Shown here: positions 11,207-22,171 of the stretch, piece by piece
Numbering within the stretch: the first letter of the stretch is position 1
How the letters are laid out: the number at the start of each line of letters is the position of its first letter
Origin: Saprolegnia diclina VS20
Lineage: Eukaryota > Oomycota > Saprolegniomycetes > Saprolegniales > Saprolegniaceae
DNA: 64,000 bases
Direction: 5' to 3'
Assembly (NCBI RefSeq): GCF_000281045.1
Contig: NW_008246081.1
Span: 1,991 to 65,990 of the forward strand
Translations under genes and position numbers: made by a program
The notes under the pieces: generated by a model
Told to the model about the DNA's origin: nothing
Seen by the model: the letters and a program-made list of their open reading frames with translations, nothing else
Databases searched by the model: none

Positions 11207-12292
11207 TTATTGAATCGTGCACGCTGCGTCGTCGGCGGGCGGCGTCGGGCGCAGTCGCTGGAGGTACGCGACCACGGCTTCGAGCCGCTCCCTCAGCGTA
11301 CGAGAGGCGACAACACGGAGGCTTCGTCGCGCAGCTTCGAGCGCGCCGACCAAGAGCGTCTCGCCTTCGTAGTGCGAGCAAAAGTATGTCACGAGCTCCA
11401 AGTGGCCGCAGGCGGCGGCGCGACGGAGGCTGCCCGCAATGTCGTTCGCCCGGCAGTGCTTGTCCAGATACCTAACGACCTCAATGTGGTTGTGGTCGAC
11501 GGCGCCAAGCATTGCGTTGCGCGTGCCGCGGAGCCGGCGCTTGTCGTTCAAGAAGCGTATCGTCGCTAAGTCCCCTCGAGCCGCGGCAATGTCGACGGCC
11601 TCGTCCGAGAAGCCGTCGTAGCCGTTTTCGTGCAAAAAGCGCAGGACCGGAAAGTTCCCGGATCGCACCACGTCGTTGATCGTACCGGCGCCGAGCGACC
11701 GGGTGGTCTCGCGGTCGTTGGCAAATTCGGCGACGTGCAGTTGACCCGCCGTGCATGCCCAGCGCAACACGTGTGGACTCCAGTACCCGAGGTCTTCGAG
11801 GTACACGACCATCGCGAGGTTGCCCCGCATGGCCGCGGCCTTCATCGCGCGCGGGTCGTAGTTGGCCCAGTCGTGTCGGTGCAGATACTCGACCACATGG
11901 AAGTGGCCAAAGGTCGCCGCGATGATCCACTGCGAGTTGGAGATGGCGGCGCGGGACGAGGTGCGCATGCCCCGAACAACCGCAAGGTTGCCGTGGACGA
12001 GCGCGTAGTAGACGGCGGCGGGGCGGCTCTTCGTGAAGGCGACGCGCAAGAGCGAAGCTGGCAACACGCGCTTGTGAAAGGCCGCAAAGGCCGCAAAGCA
12101 TGTGGCGGGGTACGTATCGTCGGCCGCCAGCAAGAGCGCGTGGAGGCCCGCGAGGTCGATCGCGTCGAGGAGCTCGCGCAGCTCGAGAATCTCTTGGGGC
12201 GTGCCACGCTGGTAGGCGCTGACGAGCGGAAGCAGGTCGCGGGAGCCGAGCACGCGCGCTGCGGCCATCACGTCAAAATGCAATCTGGCCAA
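11207..12292 (-). CDS. Ankyrin-repeat protein, single exon, paralogue of the preceding gene
   Basis: A 361-residue intronless protein starting MARLHFDVMAAARVLGSRD. The helical N-terminal part is followed by repeats of the type GHFHVVEYLHRHDW, GNLAMVVYLEDLGYW, GNFPVLRFLHENGYDGFSDEA, GDLATIRFLNDKRR and HNHIEVVRYLDKH. The GY-GFS-E-A signature recurs in the neighbour (YPGFSAETMDLAAAYGRLD), which supports tandem duplication with later divergence. The C-terminus ends in a basic/proline tail (RLRPTPPADDAACTIQ). No catalytic domain is seen. TTCCGGAT occurs about 115 bp upstream of the start (near 12407). Confidence 0.85.
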   Translation of the reverse strand: MARLHFDVMAAARVLGSRDLLPLVSAYQRGTPQEILELRELLDAIDLAGLHALLLAADDTYPATCFAAFAAFHKRVLPASLLRVAFTKSRPAAVYYALVHGNLAVVRGMRTSSRAAISNSQWIIAATFGHFHVVEYLHRHDWANYDPRAMKAAAMRGNLAMVVYLEDLGYWSPHVLRWACTAGQLHVAEFANDRETTRSLGAGTINDVVRSGNFPVLRFLHENGYDGFSDEAVDIAAARGDLATIRFLNDKRRLRGTRNAMLGAVDHNHIEVVRYLDKHCRANDIAGSLRRAAACGHLELVTYFCSHYEGETLLVGALEAARRSLRVVASRTLRERLEAVVAYLQRLRPTPPADDAACTIQ

Positions 12293-12683
12293 AAGTGGGA
12301 CGCTTCTCTGTCACAGCGAATCAGCGGGCGCGAATCCTCCCGCGGATATCGAGCCGAAGACCGAGAAGCGCCCCAGCTGCCGAGAACACCCTACATGTAG
12401 ATATATTCCGGATCACTACTGCGAGCCTCTCTCCGTGGCCCCTCGACTCTGCTATCGTCGCGACAACCGCGCACGGCGAGCAAAAAACTGCTCCATCAAC
12501 CCAGGTCTAGCCAATCAGCGTCGAGTGTTCGATTGTGAAACCGGGCGATTTCAAGCGGCCGAGGCAAGTCCGTCCGTCGGTTCGCGCTGAGAATAACGCG
12601 GCATCCTCATCGTTCTTGTTGAAAATTTAAAAATTCGAAACTCGTGGAGGATCCTCTTGATGTTCAACGAAAGCGGTGGAGAT
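12293..12683. other. Intergenic region
   Basis: It is the 5' flank of the ankyrin gene and the 3' flank of the four-TM gene. A TTCCGGAT motif lies near 12407. I see nothing else supportable. Confidence 0.4.
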
Positions 12684-13190
12684 CTAGGCGGGCGAGGCGT
12701 CGCGGGGGTAGTCAGCGTGGGCCATCACGGGCGTATGAGCCATCTCGGGGTCCGATTCCCGCACAGAAATGATCCCGCCGAGCGTCAAGCCGATGGCCAC
12801 GAGGTGCAAGAAGGCTGCGGTGAGGAGGCATCCGATCGCGGCGTAGAACGCAGTGCAGTCGAGCAGCTTGCGTGACGTGAACTTTTGAAACGAGCACGTC
12901 TCCGTGAGCAGTGTCGACGTGAGAAGGACGATGCCGGCAATGAGCGAGAGAAGGCCCAGAACGGCGTCGAGCGAAATGAGCATCCATGGCGCCGTCACGA
13001 CGCGGGAAAACGACCGCAAGCCGAGCAAAAACGCGATGGCCACGGCAATCATCCCGACCGTGTAGCCCGCGACCATCGCAAAGTCACCCGCCGAGACGCC
13101 TGTGACGGATGTGGCCGTGAGCATGGCTGAGAAGCCGCAGATGGCTAGGAGGGCGCGGAGGAAGAAGTGGCCCATCGGCATCGTCGACAT
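12684..13190 (-). CDS. Small four-TM membrane protein
   Basis: I take MSTMPMGHFFLR at 13190 as the start. The in-frame ORF extends 38 codons upstream, but those residues look like leader. The 168 residues carry four hydrophobic segments: ALLAICGFSAMLTATSV, VGMIAVAIAFLLGL, LISLDAVLGLLSLIAGIVLL and FYAAIGCLLTAAFLHLVAIGL. A cysteine lies in the loop before the last helix (TETCSFQKF, LLDCTAF). The layout resembles MARVEL or claudin-like tetraspan proteins, but I cannot assign a family. The C-terminus is a short soluble tail. Confidence 0.7.
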   Translation of the reverse strand: MSTMPMGHFFLRALLAICGFSAMLTATSVTGVSAGDFAMVAGYTVGMIAVAIAFLLGLRSFSRVVTAPWMLISLDAVLGLLSLIAGIVLLTSTLLTETCSFQKFTSRKLLDCTAFYAAIGCLLTAAFLHLVAIGLTLGGIISVRESDPEMAHTPVMAHADYPRDASPA

Positions 13191-14090
13191 GGTGAAGCGC
13201 TTGAAAGTAAATGTGAAAATGAGAGGACGAGTCTCCTCCTGGCTAGAGCCAAGCTGGATTTGGTGTGTCACGAAACGTCCCGAGCAACATATGACGTGGA
13301 CCACCTAGCCCGCTTCAACGGCAGAATGTGAGATTGGTCTAAAAACTTGATACACTCGAATCAGTAACGTGGTCGGTCTATTCTACCAGGAGCTAGGGCC
13401 CAACGTCCATCAGCAGGTTTTGCTGAATATCAATCGCGTGGCATTGCATCTCAGGTCGGTCACTCGAAGACGCCAAAGCATGTCCCCCAACCGCCAGAAC
13501 GATTCTGGTAGCGAGAAGCTGGTAGGATAGACTTCTACAGACTTCACAATATAGAGCAGTGTCTTACGTTTGCAGCTCGTCGGACGGGAAGAGCGCACAT
13601 GCAGGGACCGATACTTTCGACACTAGATTTTCGGTGTGAATCAAAGCAGGATTTATACATGGTGCCACAACTGAGACACGGGGGGAGTGCATCTTTTTCG
13701 ACAAGGCGATCCTGGCGTCGGTATGTGGGCTACTGAATCGTTGTATATCCATCAGTGTCCAAGTAACGTTGCACACTTTCGGAGTACAGTGTATTTCATT
13801 CGGAACTGTACAACATTGTCTGTTCGCTGAAACAGCTGCGAACGACTGACCGAAAACAGCTTTAATGAAAGCAACATGCCTGCCTTTCATGTGGATATTG
13901 AATATGTAGTACTGGTATGGGGAGCCAGAGCATGCAAGCATCAGGTGACGCATTTGCTGGTCGATTCCTGTTTCAAACAAATATATTATGTACACGTGGC
14001 GTGTCTAGGTCGACGTTGCGACACCTTGTGGTTTTCTGGGCGATTGCTCTCAGCAGACTAAGCTTAAGATCGAATGTGTTTCAAAAGCCA
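13191..14090. other. Intergenic region
   Basis: AT-richer sequence with only short ORFs. A 143-codon minus-strand ORF at 13564-13995 has no recognisable domain or coding-like composition, and I do not call it. Nothing else is seen. Confidence 0.4.
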
Positions 14091-14630
14091 CTAAATTGTA
14101 CATTTATACGCACTAGTCTGCGACGGTCCCAACTCGAGGATCAAGTCCAAAATGGAGTGGTCTAGAGCATCGTAGCAACTGTCGCTCTCCAGCAGAGATG
14201 GAGTGTTGGTCGCATCCAGCAACTGAGCAGCACGCGCCTCTTGTAGCAGCTGCTTGGTGTGGGTCCAGCAGTACCCGCCCTTGCGTGCGAGGATCTTGCA
14301 GTCGTCGACTTGGCAGAGGCGGCCGCCGCCGTGGCGTGTGCACTTGCCCTTTCGATGGGCGACGCGAGGGCAGTCGGGCACTTCGCACATGCGCTTGGCC
14401 TCGAGCCGCGCGTTGTGGCGCGTGCAAAACTGCCCGCTGCGGGCCTTCCCGACGCAGTTAGGGAACTCGCAGGACTTGCGGCCGCCGTGGCCGACGCAGA
14501 GTCCGCGGGCATAGACTTGGTTCCAGCACTCGGCAATCGAGCACATGGACCGGTTGCGGTGGAAGAAGCACTTGAAGGAGCCATCGTCCATGGACGCGTT
14601 GGTGCATTCGTGAAAGCAACAGATCTTCAT
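14091..14630 (-). CDS. WRKY19-like protein with repeated short C/H zinc-binding motifs
   Basis: I take MKICCFHECTNASMD at 14630 as the start, giving 179 residues. The protein consists of repeated units of pattern C-x4-C...C-x2-H: CFHECTNASMDDGSFKCFFH, CSIAECWNQVYARGLCVGH, CEFPNCVGKARSGQFCTRH, CEVPDCPRVAHRKGKCTRH and CQVDDCKILARKGGYCWTH. This array is typical of the abundant oomycete proteins annotated as probable WRKY transcription factor 19; they have no real WRKY domain. Each unit probably binds one zinc. The C-terminus is acidic with SLLESDSCYDALDH. A role in nucleic-acid or protein binding is plausible but unproven. Confidence 0.85.
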   Translation of the reverse strand: MKICCFHECTNASMDDGSFKCFFHRNRSMCSIAECWNQVYARGLCVGHGGRKSCEFPNCVGKARSGQFCTRHNARLEAKRMCEVPDCPRVAHRKGKCTRHGGGRLCQVDDCKILARKGGYCWTHTKQLLQEARAAQLLDATNTPSLLESDSCYDALDHSILDLILELGPSQTSAYKCTI

Positions 14631-16420
14631 GACAGCAGTGAAAAAGGAAAATGATTTTGGTCGATGATGAAGACACAAGTTGATTCTAAAACAAGTGTCC
14701 TGTCACAGTCAACGCCCGAGTCCAACGGCGTCGTTACTTGCACTCGACATGTGCCACTCGCGATGGTGGACACGTTGGCGGGTGGAAATCCAGTACAAAT
14801 ACATAGAGGTAGCCTGAGGTAGCCCAAGGTCATAAAGCACAATTCACTTCAGATCCTTTACAAAACCAAGTACAATGCAGATTCAATGCACGGTGGTTGG
14901 AGGCGACACCTCGTAACCTGTGGTACGCTAATGCAGCCAAAGTCCATCAAGGGGCTTCTACTGATCCTTTGGTGGGGCGTGTGATCTCTTAAAGGCCCGT
15001 GAATCACGTTTAGTGTCAAAGAGCATGTTGCCAAGTTGAGAAAGCGATTGATTGTTGCGTACATTTGGGTGAACTAATGAGACCAGCATACCGCATCCTG
15101 GTGCGGGCAACACAAGCTGGCCGTATGCGTGCTGGTGAAATGAGATACATTGAGCAATGGTGGCCTGTTGACGAATGGGCGAGCATATCTCGGTCGGTCC
15201 CAAGTCCGCTGCGTTGCTAAGAGAAGATGTCGGAGCTCCATGCAGGGAATGCATAGCAGCGGTTTCGACATCTGGTGGTCCAAGCTGTGTCTCAACACCA
15301 CAAGTGCGCAGAGATACGGTGCTTCATGGCAATCCACTCCGGAATCAAAAAGGCCCAATCGAAAATGTTGCAGAATGGAATTCACTCCCGTTTGAATCGG
15401 GTCCCAGCTCTGTTTTCTCGCTGGGATCACTCTTGAAGAGCTGGCGCCGGGGAGGGCATAAGTTGGTGCTCGTTGGGTACTAGTACACTTCACCAAAGGT
15501 CAAAAAGAAATTTATTCATCCATGCCTCTGCGTACTCCAGCGGGCGAAGAGCGCGCATCAACCTAGGGCCATGGCTTATGGGCCCGACACAACGACTGCA
15601 AAGCAGACTGTACCCGATCAATTTCCATCGCAAACACTATTTTCGGCACTACACGGTGCCGTTCTCGAGCAGCGTGGCAAAGACGGCGGGAAAGACGGGA
15701 TAGCCGGCTGCTCATGCAGTTTTCCAGCGCCAGAGTGCAAGAGTGCATTGATTGATGTCCTCCCTGCGATAGACCAACGAGAGATTGTGCGACGACAGTG
15801 GTAGCAGCGGCCTGGTCTGGACACATGTTATACCCACAACCGTGGGCAAGATCGCGGTTGTATTGTAGACGCAGACCCACAGAGTGGCAGGTGCTCTGCG
15901 GGTGCGTCCCAGAATCCCACGCCTCCACCAGCATCTGCGCCTCCATACATTCAGCCTTCAATGCCTGCATGGGTTACAAATCAAATGCGGTTGCAATTTC
16001 TGTCTCTTCCACCAAGTCTGGGCGTTCTCTGCGTCAGCCAACGCAGTCACGAGCTATACGAGAACCCAGGCTGCGTTGGTCAGCCGATCTTGAGCTCCGA
16101 CGCGTCCAGACGGCTGGCCCCGCAGGGTGCACATCACAGGCAACTGCATCAGCCACAGCGTGACGGCAAAGCCACTGGCTGGTGACCGGGCGGGTCGCTA
16201 CGGAAGCCTCGGCAATCAGCAATCGGCGCATGGTTTGGACGACCTCCTCAATGCGTTAGCTTCAGGAAAGAGACGCTGGCGTACTCGTTCTTTCGATACG
16301 CTACGAAACTCGAGATTCTCTGAGATGTTGTTCTGCACAAAGCCCCTTGGAAAGCACAAAAGGGACACTATTTGGGCGGTTACTACTACCAGTTCGTTAG
16401 AATCGAAAGAACGAGGCCGG
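14631..16420. other. Intergenic region with broken ORFs
   Basis: Both strands carry overlapping ORFs of 60-145 codons (for example 15074-15496 minus and 15563-15970 minus). None shows a domain, and none can be joined with convincing intron borders. It could hold a degraded gene or element. I see no terminal repeats. Confidence 0.35.
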
Positions 16421-18934
16421 ATGGCTTTCTTCAGCCACAAGGAGATCGACTCGTGGAATGGCGACTACAAGGAGACAAACCTCGACTGCGTTGGCTACAC
16501 GGGCGCCGTCGTCGGTGTCCTTGGCAGCCGGTGCGTCGCGTGTTGTTTATGGCAACGTAAATGATCTTGTAGGGCAATTGTACTCGGCGGGCGGGAGACC
16601 CCGGGTGAAGACTTCAACGAGACCGCGCTCGTCCTTGTCTTTGACCTGGTAACCGAGCGAATCCTGTACGACTACGACGTCCAGGGCCGCATCTCCCGGC
16701 GCATCGGTATCGCACAAACACAAGAGGGAGATGTCGTGACGCACGTGGTGCGTAGGCCATCGCGTCGCAGCGCTGCCGTCCAAGGCGTCGCTCTTTGTCT
16801 TTGGCGGCGAAAGCATTGCCAGCGACAAACACGCCTACGAGAGCTTGGACGACGTCTACAGGGTTCAAATGGACGCCAACATCCTCACGATCGAAGCGGT
16901 GCGGTGACGCTGTCATAGTGTAGCGAGAGCTCTGCGTTGTAGATGCCGAAAAGGCACGAGGACGAGGTGCCGGCGCCGCGCGCGTGGCACTCGCTCACGC
17001 TCGTCAAGTATCGTCCCGCCCAAGACGCGACCAAGGCCAAGGGCCAGGCAGTGCCGGCGGTCGGCGAGCCCGACGAAGCGCTGTTGCTGCTCGGTGGGCG
17101 CAGCTCATCGGCGCCAGCGCAAATGAAGGACGCGTGGGTATACGTGACCGCGGACAAGGCCGACGAGCCGAGCGACGGAATTGCAGCGACGCACAAGTGG
17201 CTCAAACTGCCTGTATGGCAACGCGTGACGTAGCGGAACTGATGCGCAGTGTAGACGGATGGCGCGTCGCCACTTCCGCTCGCCCATCACTCGTGCGAGC
17301 AATTGCTCGGCGGCGAGAAGGTCCTCGTCTTTGGCGGTGTCAAAGGCGCAGGGTCCTCACACCTCAACGACGCGATCAACATTCTGGATCTCTCAACAGG
17401 CGCCGCGACGTGGAGCACGCTGGCCACATCGCCGCTTCTCGCGACCTGCTTTCACGTCGCCGTCGCCATGAGCGTCCCCGTCGATGCCGCCAATTCGTCC
17501 GACTACTTTCCTCAGGTTCCTCACACAGAATATCGCGATATAAAACTCTTCTTCTCGGTAGACAACCACGGACGCGGTGCCTCTTGACCGTATTCTGGTG
17601 CTTGGCGGCGTTGCGGCGGACGGAGCCGTCGAGAGTTCCACGTTTCTTCTGCTGAACGCTGCGACCGGCCACGTCGACCGCGTCACGGGCTGCTTGGCAC
17701 TCCAAAGGTATGGTATACGCTTCTTCGAAGTACCCTAATCTCCACCGACATAGCTCGGTGGGCCACGCGCCGGTCGCATCGCCCGACCGGCGCAAGCTCT
17801 ACCTCTTTGGCGGGACAGCGGGCCACAGCTGGCGCAACGCGACGTCGGTCGTGGACCTATGGCAGTACCAATACGAGCCCGCGCCGGATATGTCGCGCTT
17901 TGAGAAGATCCGCACCTTCCAGTACCCGAACGGCGACGTGTACATTGGCGAGCTCGACCCGGACACGGACATTCGGCGCGGCCTCGGGCGCTGCACCTTT
18001 GTCGACGGTCGCGTGTACGAAGGCCACTGGGCCGACGACGTCTTTGACGGACCTGGCGTCATGACGTACGCCAACGGAGACATCTACGATGGCGCGTGGC
18101 AGCATGGGACGCGCGACGGTCTCGGGAAGCTCACGATCGCGCCGTCGCCGTCGACCAATGTAGATATTTTCGCAAAATTGATATATTGTATCCTTATACG
18201 CGTGGCTAGGTGGCCTTTTACGAGGGCGCGTGGAAGGCCGACGCGCGCCACGGAAGCGGTGCCTTGGGCTACGTAAACGGGTCGCTTTTGCGCGGCACTT
18301 GGGCGTCCGACACCTTTGACAGCTCCCATGCGACGATCGAAGAGTTTGCTCTCGACAGCACCCGCCTCGGGACGTTCGAGGGCGAGGTCGAGAGTGCGAC
18401 CAAGGCGCCCCACGGCCACGGCCGCTTCGAGACGCACGGGTACCCGTCGCGCGGCGAGATGTACGCGGGGCGCTGGGCCCACGGCAAGCGCGACGGGTTC
18501 GCCGACGAGAAATCATTCGCTCGTCTTCATGCGTTCTTGTGCGTAGCGAAGGGATGAGCATGCTCTACGACGGCACCATTTACCGCGGCGAGTTTAAGAA
18601 CGGCAAAAAGAACGGGTTTGGCACGTGCGACTACGCGCGAACGCGGGACAAGTACGAGGGCAAGTGGGTCGGCAACCAGCGCTGCGGCCAAGGTGCGCTC
18701 GTTATCCCAATGCTTCGAGAAGCGCAATGCAGCGTAGGCAAGTGCACGTACGCCGCTGGTTTCGTCTACGACGGCCACTGGGCCGCCGACCAGCGCCACG
18801 GCTTTGGCCGCTGCACGTACGCGGACGGCACGTTCTACGAGGGCGAGTGGAAGAAAGACGACTTCACCGGCGACGGCGCCCTCGTGCTCTGCGACATGCG
18901 CGCGCCGCCGACGCCCGCGGACCGCGAGCTCTAA
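16421..18934 (+). CDS. Kelch-repeat and MORN-repeat protein
   Basis: A multi-exon gene with introns of about 20-60 bp. The likely start is MAFFSHKEIDSWNGDY at 16421, but this is uncertain. Six kelch-type GG strands follow: AIVLGGRETPG, SLFVFGGES, ALLLLGGRSSS, KVLVFGGVKGAG, ILVLGGVAADG and KLYLFGGTAGH, enough for one beta-propeller. From about 17930 the protein changes to MORN repeats: GDVYIGELD, GRVYEGHWADD, GDIYDGAWQHG, FYEGAWKADARHG, GEMYAGRWAHG, GTIYRGEFKNGKKNG, DKYEGKWVGN, FVYDGHWAADQRHG and GTFYEGEWKKDD, about nine units. A clear intron splits the MORN array at 18160-18209 (GTAGAT...GCTAG). MORN repeats often bind membranes or act as scaffolds, including in cilia; the combination suggests a structural adaptor (inference). 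It ends 183 bp before the kinase start. Confidence 0.8.
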
Positions 18935-19116
18935 GGCGCCATCGAGCCTCTCCTAATGCTGCGCTTGTGTGTTGTTGTTGCTGCGTTGCGAGCTTCCCAC
19001 AGACAGGCCGGCCAAATTGGGGCCGAATCTTCCGGATGTATAACCGGATGATTGTTATCCGGATGCGAGCAGTGTCAAGTCCCACAACGGAAGGAACGCG
19101 AGCAAGCAGACGCGCG

Positions 19117-20901
19117 ATGGACAGCGAAACGCCGCCGCCGCCACCGCCGCCGCTGCCGGTGCTGCCCGTCGAGGAGCCTCCTCGCATGGAACCGCCTCAT
19201 GCACCTGCCGTCGACGGCGAGAGCCCGCCACCGCCACCGCCTGCAGACACGCCACCTCCGCTGCCTGCCCTGTCCCCGTCGCCGCCGACCTCCAACGGCG
19301 TCGGCAGCTCGCCGGACGTAGCGGTCCCAGCGTCGCGCGTGGACGACGACAACGCGCCGGCTTCTGCCAACTACGATCCTCTGTCGTCCCTGCTACCGTC
19401 CAAGCCAGCACAGCGCCCCGGCCACGCGCCAAAGGTCGATGTCAACCCGCCGACGACCGCGTCGCGCGGCTACATGGGTCTTATCGAGAACTACACCATC
19501 ATCGACAAGGTCGGCTCTGGCACTTATGGGTACGTTTTTTGAGTTCGCGCGTCTCTTCCTCATGCGCGCCAACAGGGAAGTGTACAAGTGCCAGCACAAG
19601 ATCACCAAAGACATTGTCGCGCTCAAGAAGCTGCGCCAAGAAGTCGAGAAGAACGGGGTGCGTACATGATGGCCATCTACGCTCTCTCACGTGCAGCACT
19701 AGTTTCCCATCACGTCGATCCGCGAGATGCGCATCTTGAAGCAACTCAAGCACCCCAACATTGTCGAGCTCAAGGAGATCGTGTCCAAGCAAGGTAACGC
19801 GTCGCACGTCAGCGTCGTCGTTGACGTAAGGATAGAGGCGCCCAAGGACGGAAAGAAGCCGCCGCTGTACTTTGCCTTCGAGTACATGGAGCACGACCTC
19901 TCGGGGCTTCTCAACCACGAGAAGGTCCCTCGCTTCACGCGCACGCAGGTGCAGTGCTACATGCGGCAGCTGCTCACAGGTGTCGCCTTCATGCACGGGC
20001 ACAAGATCATGCACCGCGACATCAAGGCCTCGAACCTCCTCCTCAACAACGAGGGCATGCTCAAGATTGCAGACTTTGGCCTCTCGCGCTTCTGGAACGA
20101 GGTGAACGCCAAGGGCGGCCGGTACACGAACAAGGTTGTGACGCTGTGGTACCGTCCGCCCGAGCTACTCATGGGCTCGCAGTCGTACGACTACTCGATC
20201 GACATTTGGTCGGTCGGCTGCATCTTTGCCGAGCTCATCCTCGGGCGCGCGCCCATGCAAGGCCGGAACGAGCTCGAGCAGGTGCGTGCGATTTGAAAGG
20301 CGCCTCTGACAAGGTTGATAGCTGCAGTGCATTTACGGCCTTGTGGGGGTCCCCACCAAAGACAACTGGCCCAACTACGACAAACTCCCGAACGCCAACG
20401 TGTTTACGCCGGACGCCAAGCACGTGCACCTGCTGCAGGACCGCTTCAAAGAGTGTGGACGCTCATATTGCGCAATCTCATAGTTTGCACCTAGTCACCC
20501 GCCGGCGACGGTCGACTTGCTCTCCAAGATGCTGACGCTGGACCCAACCAAGCGCATCACGGCCCTCGACGCGCTCGACCACGACTACTTTTGGAAGGTG
20601 CCGACCTGCAAGCCCCGCGAGTACGTTGTTTATGTGAAAAGGTGTTTGTAATCGGGGGACTAGGCTGCCCAAGTTTGTCGTCGCGTCGACGCACGAGTAC
20701 CAGAGCAAGAAGCGCCAGCAGGAAGAGGCCAAGTACGACGCGCCGTCGAAACGCCACCACGCAGGCAACGCGCCCATGCCGGCGGGCCGCTCGTCGTACG
20801 CTGCGCCCGCCGCGTCCCGCCGCCTCCACCAACAGCCGCCGCACGACCGGTACGCGCGGTCACACCACGGGCGCCGCCGGTCCAACTCGCGCGAGCGCTA
20901 A
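19117..20901 (+). CDS. CDK9/CDK12-type cyclin-dependent kinase (CTD kinase-like)
   Basis: The start is MDSETPPPPPPPLP at 19117. A proline-rich, disordered N-terminal region of about 125 residues precedes the kinase domain. Visible are the glycine loop VGSGTYG split by an intron (19529-19575) then EVYKCQH, the VALKKL lysine, the cyclin-binding helix PITSIREMRIL, HRDIKASN, ADFGLSRF, VTLWYRPPELL and WSVGCIFAEL. The PITSIRE helix and RPPELL resemble CDK9/CDK12/13 and fungal Ctk1, the kinases that phosphorylate the RNA polymerase II CTD during elongation. The C-terminal tail is basic and RS/H-rich (SHHGRRRSNSRER). At least five short introns are needed. It converges on the ankyrin-PDZ gene, 82 bp away. 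Confidence 0.88.
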
Positions 20902-20983
20902 TGAAAACGATGGCGAGTAAATATGTTAAATCATCTTTCGTATGTTTGGGCAACCACGCCCGTTCGTGTTCTAGTATAAGTTA

Positions 20984-22171
20984 TTAGACGGCCATGACGG
21001 AGCTCAAGCGCAAGAGGTCCTCGACGCTCTGGACCTTGACCATGGTCTCTTCGAGCATCGAGGCCATCTTGCTGTACGCTGGTGGCAGAGTCTCCGAGTC
21101 CGAGCCCGTCGACGACGTCGAAACGTAGTGCAGCTCGTGCTCGTCGTCGTCGGTACTTGGGCTCTCTGGCCGCAGAAAGGTCAGCTTGCACGTCACGTTG
21201 GTCTTCTTGAGAAACTTGCAGATCGTTCCGAACGGGACCGTCGCGACGCTGATGTCGTTGACGGCCATGAGCACGTCGCCCGTGCGCAAGGCGTCGATGC
21301 CGAGGGCCTCGCTGCCGCCCGTGAAGCGCTTGATGCGCGCGCCAATGTCGTTCTCGTCGCCAACGAGCGCCATCCCGAGGCGGTCGCCAGGGTTCCAGAG
21401 TACGCTGTGGGTCGCCGACGGAGCAGGCGCCGAGCGCAACGCGGCGCCGAGTTGCGCGAGCTGCCCCGTGAGGTCGCGCAGGTCGCTCGAAATGTCGTCG
21501 ATCGTATCGTCCGACTCGGGCGCGTCGAGCGACGCGAGTGACGCCGAGCTGCCGACGTACGACGGCATTGTTCGCTGACTGTCAAACGCGCTGTGCGAGC
21601 TCATCGTCGATGCTTGGCTCGGACTTCGCCGGCTGCGCGCGTAGCTCTTGAGACTGGTATCGACCGACGGGGTGCGCGAGAGCGGGCCAGACTCGGACCG
21701 CAAAATCGAGCCACGCCGGTTGAGGCTGCTGCCAATGCTGCTCATGCGAGCGCCGAGGCTGGCGCGGCGGTCTGGGAGCGACACTGACTTTTTGAGCACG
21801 TTGACGCTGTGCTCGGGCAAGCGGTGCTTTCGGGCGAGCTCGGCGGGAAAGTAGCCGTCGCCGCTCTTGACAAAGACGGCGTCCGGGCACGCCAGCACGA
21901 GCACGTTGAGATGCAGCGCTGGCAGCTTGTTGGTGATGGCCACGTGGAGCGGCAGCATGCCAGAGAGGTTCTTGGTTTCGCACGCTTCGGGAAAGACCTT
22001 GATGAGCAGCTCGAGGATACTCAGGGGCACCGCGGGCTCGGTCACCGCCCAGTGCAGCGGCAGCATGCCAAACTCGTCGGCCACCATGATCGAGTGCGGG
22101 AGGTTCTCGGCGAGGTCGGCGAGCTCGGCCCAGTCGCCCTCCTCGGCGCGCTGCAGTGCCAGTTGGTGCAT
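20984..22171 (-). CDS. Ankyrin-repeat plus PDZ-domain protein
   Basis: I choose MHQLALQRAEEGDW at 22171 as the start, giving 395 residues in a single exon. Residues about 1-120 are degenerate ankyrin repeats (FGMLPLHWAVTEPAV, LSGMLPLHVAITNKLPAL, GDGYFPAELARKHRL). A serine/arginine-rich linker of about 100 residues (GSILRSESGPLSRTPS, SRRSPSQASTMSS) looks like a phosphorylation-prone disordered region. Residues about 270-350 form a PDZ-like domain with the carboxylate loop DRLGMALVGD, then IGARIKRFTGGSEALG, LRTGDVLMAVNDISV and TCKLTFLRP. It ends with an acidic/serine tail and a helix (MVKVQSVEDLLRLSSV). A scaffold role is likely. Upstream lie TCCGGAT (22251) and ACCGGATG (about 22266). Confidence 0.82.
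   Translation of the reverse strand: MHQLALQRAEEGDWAELADLAENLPHSIMVADEFGMLPLHWAVTEPAVPLSILELLIKVFPEACETKNLSGMLPLHVAITNKLPALHLNVLVLACPDAVFVKSGDGYFPAELARKHRLPEHSVNVLKKSVSLPDRRASLGARMSSIGSSLNRRGSILRSESGPLSRTPSVDTSLKSYARSRRSPSQASTMSSHSAFDSQRTMPSYVGSSASLASLDAPESDDTIDDISSDLRDLTGQLAQLGAALRSAPAPSATHSVLWNPGDRLGMALVGDENDIGARIKRFTGGSEALGIDALRTGDVLMAVNDISVATVPFGTICKFLKKTNVTCKLTFLRPESPSTDDDEHELHYVSTSSTGSDSETLPPAYSKMASMLEETMVKVQSVEDLLRLSSVMAV

Noticed and set aside
13564-13995. 143-codon minus-strand ORF
   Set aside because: Composition is not coding-like, there is no domain, and it sits in AT-richer intergenic DNA.
14253-14654. Overlapping plus-strand ORFs
   Set aside because: They are antisense to the C/H-repeat zinc-finger gene.
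15074-15970. Possible transposon or gene relics
   Set aside because: There are no terminal repeats, transposase motifs or joinable exons; the ORFs overlap on both strands as chance would give.
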